In this document: piece after piece, positions 62,301-64,000 of the stretch
Layout: the number at the start of each line of letters is the position of its first letter
Position numbering within the stretch: position 1 is the first letter of the stretch
Source: Nocardia sp. XZ_19_385
Lineage (GTDB): Bacteria > Actinomycetota > Actinomycetes > Mycobacteriales > Mycobacteriaceae
DNA: 64,000 nt
Direction: 5' to 3'
Assembly (NCBI RefSeq): GCF_015355755.1
Contig: NZ_JACVEE010000002.1
Span: 1,922,001-1,986,000 of the forward strand
The notes under the pieces: generated by a model
Database searches by the model: none
What the model was told of the DNA's origin: nothing
What the model saw: the letters and a program-made list of their open reading frames with translations, nothing else
Position numbers and translations under genes: made by a program

Positions 62301-64000
62301 GCGTGGTTTCCTCACCAGTCTCGCCCAGCATCCCGATGTCGCGGGCTGGTCCTGGGCCAGTGTTCAGCAAGCGTTGTTCGAATTCACCAGTCAATTCAGC
62401 GTGATGGCCGGTGTCACCTTCAGCACGCTGGGCAAGTTCACCACGCCGCACAAGCCGCCGGAATTCGCGATCGAGATCGATCGGGCGGCGCAGCGGATCA
62501 CCAAGGTGGGAATCACCGGTGATACCAAGGAGATTCGCAAGAACACCCGCAACGGCGTCTGCCCGGGCTTCGTCGGCATCAAGCCGGACGGCGACGCGGT
62601 CGCACCCATCGAGCAGCTGCAGCTGGCCTTCGATGAGCGCGGGATCCGGACCAAGGGCCACAGCTCGGCGGCGAATATCGCGATGCGGGTCGGCGGTTTC
62701 CTGCTGCCGCTGCTGGGCCGGGACTTCCCGGCACTGCACCTCACCAGCGACATGCTCTCCGAGCAGGGGACCGGGATCAACACCTGCGTCCCGGATTCGC
62801 TGGGCGTGATCGCCGCCGATCAGCACACGGCGAACCGGCCCGACGTCGTCACCGTGCCGAAGGTCGATCCGAAGAACCTGGCCGGTTTCACCTGGGGGCA
62901 AACACAGCCGCTACTGCATGGGGCGCAACTGGAAGGCTTCGGCGATCCGAGCACGGCGCACGCCCGACTGGTGCTGAACATGATGGAACGTGCCCCAGAA
63001 GGCTCGATCGCCTGGGTTGTGGATCAACGGGTGACTCCGGACCGGAACAACATCGGCGCGCACGCCTGGGCGCTGAAGCGGTTGCACGGCAACAACTTCC
63101 TGCTCAACGGCATCCCGGTCACCTTCGAGGGCATCAACAGTGACGGTGAGCCGGAGTTCACCCTGCCCAGCGGCAAGCGGGATACGTTGGCGGCGCTGAC
63201 CGGCAGCGTGCGGATCGCGAACTCCGCCACCTATGCCGTGGTCTTCCACGCCGGCAAGGTAGTCGCGAACGTCGGCGAGGCTGTCGCTCAGCCCGATGCC
63301 GGCCTGCGCATCGGGCAGACCCCGGATCAGAACTCGCCGGTCCCCGCGAATCGGCAACCACCCGCCCACGCCCCGCCCGCCGCCGAGATCGCCCGGGCGC
63401 GCCAGGCGATGGCCGCGGCGCTGGCCCAGGAAGAAGGTGCCCGCACCGCGGCGGCAGAACTCAACACCCAGGCTCAGCAGGCCCGCACCGAGGGTCTGCA
63501 CGAGCGTGCGCTGCGGCTGGAAACCGAAGCGCTGCAGCGTGTTCAGGAAGCAGACTCCGCTCTCGCCGCCGCGGAGTCGGCTCGTGCCGGTGCGGTGGAG
63601 CTGCACCAAGCCGCGCTCGATCAGGCGCGCCAGGACGTGCAGTCCGAGATCGATAGCCTGCTCGCGCGGCTGGACGCCCGCCTCGGTAGCGACACCGAGA
63701 TCCTGCAAGTTCACGACTATGTGGATCTGGTCGAGAACATCGACGGCGCGGCGCAATTGCTCGAGCGCACCGAGATCGCGCAGCAGACGCAGCGGACGCT
63801 CGAGCAACAGATCGAACGCGGGCAGCAGACGGTCGACAAGCTGAAAGCGGCACTGCGCGACGTCGTCAACACCTCGGTCGACTCGCACGCCTCGGCACTC
63901 AATCGCCGCCACGACATGGGCGCCGCCCGGGTGAAGCTGGCCGAGGCCGAACAGGCGCTGGCCAAGCTGGAGATCGCGCACCGCAAGCTGATCGAGAAGC
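46390..64000 (+). CDS. Giant WXG100-like multidomain protein 2, with five papain-fold domains (3' end beyond window)
   Basis: The frame from the ATG at 46390 (MGYWHIPDELAWVGWVAG) stays open for 5870 codons to the right edge. Order: helical hydrophobic N-terminus (1-320); low-complexity linker with Gly/Asn and Asp/Thr repeats (330-890); charged helices; DUF1023-like domain (~1130-1280); papain-fold domain 1 (C1361/H1455/D1472); Pro/Glu repeats; duplicated helical units; domain 2 (C2083/H2171/D2186); block shared with giant 1; domain 3 (C3391/H3472/D3487); coiled coil; domain 4 (C4542/H4630/N4650); domain 5 (C5466/H5558/N5573); another coiled coil. Papain-fold toxins of this type deamidate Gln in host or rival proteins. 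Its immunity gene and true C-terminus are outside the window. Confidence 0.8.
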   Translation, partial: MGYWHIPDELAWVGWVAGAEVTHIDPNDLDGISDVLRDVGKEILEFAIGEADTASNSVRVSYPQGDGGEKIFVALQSVIHGDDPKHGSIELMGKSFDDLAVAVDDFTGEVHGNHLSTMFALGWLVIELAWSLAAGPAAPAVQAGAIASTRIAMGFIGRILEWAITRILARRFLSETARGVIKKVVYEMIQEGMVEVAQTTIEEGLKYQILKAEGLHSQDFNMDQFKESLGVAFVAGAAGGGAGVGAGYIPRLNRMMESPSRFTRFMGGSIVGAGAGVVGATAAALMTGQWTPESFVGGGLSGAIPSGASSLRGGRQFLGAPNIGGGDPAAAGGGETSFNSPTFPDGTAPTSPTTGSTSTDPGGGQANTGGANQNGGGDPTNTGGANQNGGGGQANTGGANQNGGGDPTNTGGANQNGGGDPTNTGANQDGAGAHNGATNGGPGDHSPGTTDQSPGTTAASATDTAPPAQAAPQAQAADPGASQQGGDQQAAPGPQASQQNSETGANTGGSTEASNGANTQAPAAGDATPAAERPVADSPAPVADTGAQVAGPAAAAAPVADPGVVNDFSAPLSDPVQTTSHTDTSGDTNSNLQTNTTNGAASTAAPGVAATPGAAPGVGTSAPNAAPGSVGSSTPGSTATPGSSSVAPGSSSAASSAPATGQTNPAAGQSSSAAGQHTGRATAPTAPGVPGLPRTMGHIPDGFSDGSVPAPSTDVDPVAPESRAGAAAQTATPGQTGPLQTRLSENEALQTNTSERSDSEVEVPEQGDHQVQPPVDVNQSRPDSEVDPALVAPIAPMPAPANPAPAPARPGSDTNTNQDPDADPENQPNPDDSTDTSDDTDTSDDTDTSDDTDTNDDTDTNDDTDTNDDTDSNDDTDSNDDTNTNTDDDTDGVLPADSSEATDAEKTDAAQILNELAERIGDPAGQTKPADFLPGKNASDADAEAVATKNSKRWAALSETEINVLIRVHPDVIGNAKGIPAPAVDKANRLQLAREKNRLITRSGLDADQQKDLKTLLNLQVRLQNELASAKRARPQTSIRVDPESPRKERAAAHRALVQEHRAKQGEINAARKQAKAALKEVNSDLKSLMSSSNLDSAGHKQLANLRHTQQALLQAKERAAATRPAPSVYMLAFDSTAFNGSGRAAIAFGEPDTATKAAWHVPGRDGSLANIGSTVDSALREHRATVGRLRDGQSAVSVAWVGYNTPGRGQSVFTWHARQGAQLLSRDLAGFNASRTANGHPKASNTVVASGYGVDVAESAGHKGRLKNVVDHIVLMGMEGEPLLKKGRFGDDVKVHVQDRTNGLFKQWNAETDGPKPPKGVPTDRMYLLEDIAAGTSTFQAPDNESRLDGDRPEWRQNGCAEQALWVARQRTGNPNITLPTNLDVTGLNSELMQQHGGSQLVLAKTRKGVDPNAAINAALEFMHNRAPEGTDSRAAIIVVEKNPDVDEHGVGSHAHTRYIDPDTGKIMVDDPLRYPNGPVEFDPDTMSLTPQKTWVMAYDEHGNAVRPQSTTPFQPRRGTVQGREEDELPPPLRDPVGPTDPMREVRRYLDEQRRQQEEQRRTDDPENQPEPAPEPDPDAELEPTPTLEPENVPTPDPELAPEPALTPDPELAPEPALTPDPELAPEPENGPTPDPELPPAPVPFPELTDSERARIVALAEPLGLGDALSTLPDPRSALADLAQIAWARGFLDPTPLIGNMGEPMGPDDFSPLSIDERHLGERHFYSSPETVAELGFDPYGQGPERVIAVPAAIASALGPAPAGSDSRTQPLPPGLAQLQLLHRLDLSADQVAAANLSETIAMEQFRTLLRAAAIEALARTLARIKASADLLWRADLTEIADHWAGLLQLPATDLAEGQVEATLERLRDEVLARAVTLNDLAAAAQAVHALQGPASRAPDPAALSNAQLVARVEDAAARLDVSLADVAPAQIGPALDAARTANSLRAARIEALADLSRLHANNQSQADADDQISPLVADLADLLAPPRAGQTATTPDLNGDWVRLLGIDLANATPSEAEAIYQDFRAGNLDAVPQRTPEQIAEALAEVRAEVRQAAADIAALEALADNYYRLPTGGVPINHCVTRSFERLALRHPSVVGPFVVDPGRLGGVAGSEVAAHFGDAQPTMIWATAARSAHANLLITLGGLKEGASAVMVDRRITVDDYGVGGHQVTLTNLGNNVFDVDGKRALLVGIDDNGQEQLIDLSPDADPDAGPVSLAELIGSTPEETDATWASFFENDQHVRPRLVGTGTMLDADLRIGQDPPAVRRPNDPMHQAGRFFAETPDLSVEPDQQNQPAQRGLTYAQALADRLGLSETLGALPDPQAALQDMSQMALARQFLDASPDGLANQHMLFPTNFQMLTADEQLPGERYWRYPADPANQADFLAQRDAVEAFQRSIGQAPEAQAAPPIPLAHPDAVAGPLQSPPARTDTPRPLTLQQVHESLADQLNLDTAQRDPANLATTVAQEGYRILLRAGAIEALDTAMERHRVALDPDQRAEIEKIVEVWARLLEVPGNGLSQANLDDTLARLRAETLARAQAVADLADVTQVLQTSSTPGAPVRIDLEVGGERIPVRLTPDGSGGWSVQPAERLAAPEVPSTEVATKPERPLTRFQRARARMMKRDVTNPVHPPSEWVPEGQSAAVAGVGHIVDNDFLINFEANPALTLRELVNLKRNWPKIWNFMRGRVNSAESHGPVSRTGEVYDYAREDADPKALRENEAEFDRHGIKDRFLAKPPAPPQLPASPPQPGIDASLEPPVAPDAEHAPSAQVQDELAQWGAEIEQAATELDTEARALLALLGTLGLELPDLSPESVRTAIQQAQYLLTRQAVSTEAFEAALARYEVENADIPFQVEVDLSHLLPAAVVNRPSPLERYAAEVAAEEGRTGVLRWGGVNNNMQGGRMWYDLSHRDTPAGRLFNEEALRRHHIRTELEHRAHLLGVAATDPDVLADLQTRLTDLQRKVAAFEQQAERFLDAGDNFGEYAEMATDTARNAWLQDNGGTLIDPVDHPGIGRIGDALVVIDNALDHDQTLAKLLADPAHANLVAEFNAGTLQVENRLVWPREVPVLDATGQQIGSTWKVFSAVVESPEVRHISTDFDGRNLTVTMVRYEGGPWQAVTEPAPAQPSPAELDLARMSRVEIESAITELVGRLPIGRIDLTPAHLDATLERLRFDNEVRAVQIEALAEYARIMHDLDAYHKLDTTLNTLNLTRAELATNPKATLETLKTTKPKLAKDIDALLQRLEANPALFTDDPRVAEDIAPIRQADAPAHLAALIGNVDLLLRQLQVVPPAAVPGVPVADQDWIRLHGADVYSMTNAQYKAAFGKFKVEKFTELFVRDPAALSALHEQLRAEVRRTGAEINALEALMNHYTSEIDPAGPPAISTCFPDSLSRIRGYLGDVVDFLIPVRGNLSGVRWADALPAFRGAQPGGFDNSDARGHANLIAALQAQGPGSIAWVLDQRRVGAHSYALKNLGGNQFEVDGRRVTYNKAESERTNREVFTTPDGINVALADLTGGTRADTRATWAIAWGPDGQLVQGFGDTNAALPDADLLISQTPDQNSPVPAHRQPPAHGPPPARIAALRTEMAEELGREAAARNEAAQLVAQAQQARTEGLHERALALDEQAELHTESAEHAAAQAESARVAAVQARQDALTAAEQDAQARIAALGNHVADLQQQLVAELGGETESAQFRRDLELVDDLTEAFALRDRVEFAQQARLTLEEQIARGERAVQPLREGIRELEAEPVDTRESSRAKQADLKVLRTSLRNALHTLAELEASHKLMLEKLPPGPLIELRAELTQKILAGTRARNSLAAVYQIDDINQLNPLYKGSLEPGAQQVQQLRELIAQMKQAETEQGRLAEMIDEQIAEQRAALAALNDLGLLPISERVGVRPAPGSTNFDTQMVVVGTDTATNSYRQALNAVLPTHTDLDVVLLLASNSSTGAVQMRFRQVEFRQVQVDADGRYEQSVALPSTAAEVTQRGGTSGPDKISWEPGKHPRKWEKEEWTTPQPPFLLKFSSVPTFDKIMAGLHEFEQGEVPAFLFSQKPPLSPGSSYNVPEGVNAWTSSVGLDLFHARILFIGIFGPMLGHPAMHRFIQNHKGIGNFILRATQWLPANTSHGQSVHLPLSVEFANRHPRLTWAMADVSTWIPAVGNGKWIHLVPIARGTRTRAWFNDGQPDPQSLHRKEFAKPPLNSEMARLDGTVVYPFVGDSVAIPAALEEQWNANEVERQGIQRETAGDYALFEFNREFQHDSYLAHIANHALTDPDRYSGGDPKRWVRGKGNAWVRDPKGALLPKHSDGSTWLRDHAGKTRTPDEIVRTLNRARDYLLRNSDLNQIADVAAMWNRLVAGKPVREDIIALEAALYEAEFLARHPDKTGWDAHEAAKKAGYDWDANRPHLPRKRTWWQKLTGRRPDPLGFTSELFPDINDPARTRRFGLPLDSGMQGLDLVYSQTRAMMGGWPPAKVDEALAGVKKLVTKATQSYTGDRDLAPRLEVTGKVTGKPGVQVLTVTVTGAFGRASYVLDQHDNDCVRVGADSVNRAQGRIVTTAHLLKAGLAGVLWSDIVPRLHGAPVQGFRADSNLSAAAHLLQGLITAGPGSSALFFEKRGNPDRHGSVGHAGSLTYLRQNSDGTHRFKLNEQEVTLLRIDPNGREWLTEHATDTSVPQLTSGAQPTPNQVSLAELAGGTREGAVDLWAAVWKNGLPIVLTTGDVDAAPPADNAYFGMSPSNPAVEPPAETPVTPEQLEAERGIPLHRQEQIQNFVEENDFQVWVRPTNADSVPWIYEGAADKPELMKAKTINRYDVMLGAPANSIGLVGFFRFPEGGHHELRMPQRTNESDLIWAGLEARYRQRVHEYEVLRGKMDNYIEQGRFAVVDGVVQGRTRTGDLAPLTGDHDLFDVRHADGTRLSPSENFHFVDEMIVADMGVQHPPLAYWNPLVAVEWDAYVGMMDQHGAGGEPLVLFRPGRPPVLVHVTPAQRVEIAQERARVLEGAITDVHAELDRLQREQPVGYADRIAHVRLQIAGMYVMYERNATELEADRQEDEDEADADPGELEGLLETPEGWILSVDVPRTAVSVTRELMVEGQSRVLADPSQAEAVIEEIGQKFLAANVPDKVHGPDRTIQDVFPEPELTYLRLSLERSIASGVLQYKLTQLALQEMMAHPERIAAALRADYSGTEPGYYATTMKSTTEYVMVGHDGYPRDSGMHAFMQAAVEHLTATWPQMDDPKWHKLAEIKNERSRARDPLLAGVPDAMRQALDLPATSEGVYNARGDKTVLSAATNMESIALVLRGFLTSLAQHPDVAGWSWASVQQALFEFTSQFSVMAGVTFSTLGKFTTPHKPPEFAIEIDRAAQRITKVGITGDTKEIRKNTRNGVCPGFVGIKPDGDAVAPIEQLQLAFDERGIRTKGHSSAANIAMRVGGFLLPLLGRDFPALHLTSDMLSEQGTGINTCVPDSLGVIAADQHTANRPDVVTVPKVDPKNLAGFTWGQTQPLLHGAQLEGFGDPSTAHARLVLNMMERAPEGSIAWVVDQRVTPDRNNIGAHAWALKRLHGNNFLLNGIPVTFEGINSDGEPEFTLPSGKRDTLAALTGSVRIANSATYAVVFHAGKVVANVGEAVAQPDAGLRIGQTPDQNSPVPANRQPPAHAPPAAEIARARQAMAAALAQEEGARTAAAELNTQAQQARTEGLHERALRLETEALQRVQEADSALAAAESARAGAVELHQAALDQARQDVQSEIDSLLARLDARLGSDTEILQVHDYVDLVENIDGAAQLLERTEIAQQTQRTLEQQIERGQQTVDKLKAALRDVVNTSVDSHASALNRRHDMGAARVKLAEAEQALAKLEIAHRKLIEK
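47480..47680 (+). repeat. NTGGANQNGGGDPT tandem repeats in giant 2
   Basis: Five copies of a 42-45 bp unit with near-identical DNA (GGCGCGAACCAAAATGGTGG in most copies). Gly/Asn-rich flexible linker. Confidence 0.85.
48889..49050 (+). repeat. DDTDTS/DDTDTN acidic repeats in giant 2
   Basis: About nine copies of an 18-bp unit (GACGACACCGATACCAGC and variants), giving a highly acidic Asp/Thr stretch. It could bind divalent cations or simply keep the linker extended. Confidence 0.85.
49770..50235 (+). other. DUF1023-like alpha/beta-hydrolase domain of giant 2, nucleophile apparently lost
   Basis: VYMLAFDS, AAIAFGEPDTATKAAWHVPG and AVSVAWVGYNTPGRG are the typical N-terminal half of DUF1023 domains. 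The nucleophile elbow GHSYGS is replaced by ASGYGV (50137-50154), with Gly at 50143 where the Ser is expected; DHIVLMGMEG follows as in active members. Confidence 0.6.
50440..50900 (+). other. Papain-fold Tox-PL-like domain 1 of giant 2
   Basis: Cys 50470 in NGCAEQALWVARQ, His 50752 (or 50758) in VGSHAH, Asp 50803 in VDDP. AAIIVVEKNPD precedes the His strand. Spacing is 94 and 17 residues. Confidence 0.65.
51160..51315 (+). repeat. TPDPELAPEPAL tandem repeats in giant 2
   Basis: Three to four copies of a 36-bp unit with nearly identical DNA, encoding an acidic Pro-rich spacer between papain-fold domain 1 and the duplicated helical units. Confidence 0.85.
51320..54050 (+). other. Internal duplication in giant 2
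   Basis: Unit A (51320-52070) and unit B (53290-54050) share LAxxLGLxxxLxxLPDPxxAL...ARxFLD and then a helical unit (FRTLLRAAAIEALARTL with ILLRAGAIEALDTAM; LERLRDEVLARAVTLNDLA with LARLRAETLARAQAVADLA). Papain-fold domain 2 lies between them. Confidence 0.65.
52600..53170 (+). other. Papain-fold Tox-PL-like domain 2 of giant 2
   Basis: Cys 52636 in NHCVTRSFERLAL, His 52900 in VGGHQVTLTN, Asp 52945 in FDVDGK. SAVMVDRR precedes the His. Spacing is 88 and 15 residues. Confidence 0.7.
54075..56290 (+). other. Module block of giant 2 homologous to giant 1 28555-31110
   Basis: LEVGGERIPVRLTPDGSGGW; RWGGVNNNMQGG; EEALRRHHIRTE; GIGRIGDALVVIDNALDHDQ; FDGRNLTVTMVRYEGGPW; DDPRVAEDIAPIRQADAPAH. Order and spacing agree with giant 1 over some 700 residues. 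Confidence 0.65.
56520..57080 (+). other. Papain-fold Tox-PL-like domain 3 of giant 2
   Basis: Cys 56560 in STCFPDSLSRI, His 56803 in VGAHSYALKN, Asp 56848 in FEVDGR. GSIAWVLDQRR precedes the His. Spacing is 81 and 15 residues. Followed by QTPDQNSPVPA and a coiled coil, a pair that recurs after domain 5. Confidence 0.75.
59980..60570 (+). other. Papain-fold domain 4 of giant 2 (Asn in place of Asp)
   Basis: Cys 60013 in NDCVRVGADS, His 60277 in VGHAGSLTYL, Asn 60337 in FKLNEQ. Spacing is 88 and 20 residues. Papain itself uses Cys-His-Asn, so activity is possible, but this is the most divergent copy. Confidence 0.55.
62750..63310 (+). other. Papain-fold domain 5 of giant 2 (Asn in place of Asp)
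   Basis: Cys 62785 in NTCVPDSLGV, His 63061 in IGAHAWALKR, Asn 63106 in FLLNG. GSIAWVVDQRV precedes the His, almost as in domain 3. Spacing is 92 and 15 residues. Confidence 0.7.
63310..64000 (+). other. QTPDQNSPVPA linker and coiled coil, second copy, giant 2
   Basis: GQTPDQNSPVPANRQPPAHA and QQARTEGLHERALRLE repeat the segment at 57060-57290 (QTPDQNSPVPAHRQPPAHG, QQARTEGLHERALALD). Long Ala/Glu/Gln-rich helices follow to the window edge, where the protein is cut. Confidence 0.7.

Noticed and set aside
51751..63981. Several minus-strand frames of 350-980 codons
   Set aside because: All mirror giant 2, whose plus-strand frame carries the papain-fold motifs and runs open to the window edge.

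Overview
The window is high-GC actinobacterial DNA and most resembles a Nocardia chromosome. The reasons are GTG starts, IdeR-type iron boxes, an actinobacterial spc ribosomal-protein order with a zinc-type S14, a BacA/Rv1819c-like transporter, and very large WXG100-like multidomain proteins. This assignment is inference from gene content. I saw no tRNA, rRNA, CRISPR array or insertion sequence.

Positions 1-5440 are an iron-acquisition and membrane block: the end of an ABC exporter, a siderophore-interacting flavoprotein, a ferric-siderophore-binding lipoprotein and a small partner gene. Two IdeR-like boxes lie in front of the iron genes, and two divergent DUF6545 (MAB_1171c-like) membrane paralogues flank the lipoprotein operon. 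A PIN-type toxin-antitoxin pair (5443-6122) and a BacA-like transporter (6306-8159) follow. Positions 8192-16803 hold the spc-type genes rplN-rplX-rplE-rpsN, then rpsH-rplF-rplR-rpsE-rpmD-rplO, then secY-adk-map. Between rpsN and rpsH sit a secreted-peptide gene and an antisense GtrA-like gene, framed by strong terminators. The rplN and rpsH promoters are near copies of each other.

Positions 16866-22795 hold accessory metabolism: a winged-helix regulator divergent from an alpha/beta hydrolase, a luciferase-like oxidoreductase, a small membrane protein, a 515-residue protein of unknown function, dtd and a methyltransferase.

From 22896 to the window end are two parallel cassettes. Each has a small WXG100-like helical protein, a YbaB/EbfC-fold protein ending in a conserved TDxxW, and a giant protein. 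Giant 1 is 5767 residues; giant 2 has at least 5870 codons and runs off the window. Both have a helical hydrophobic N-terminus and long low-complexity linkers built of tandem repeats. They share homologous internal modules.

Together the giants carry six papain-fold Cys-His-Asp/Asn domains resembling Tox-PL glutamine deamidases (one in giant 1, five in giant 2). Giant 1 also has two HExxH zincin domains and an ADP-ribosyltransferase-like fold that appears to lack its catalytic residues. Giant 2 has a DUF1023-like domain that appears to have lost its nucleophile. Candidate partner or immunity genes lie between the cassettes: a 90-residue protein after giant 1, and a 530-residue protein before cassette 2. 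An AbiEi/DUF559 gene and an orphan response regulator also lie there. By analogy with EsxE-EsxF-CpnT and with EspL-type neighbours of type VII loci, these look like type VII secretion effector cassettes. The multi-warhead giant architecture is the most unusual content of the window.
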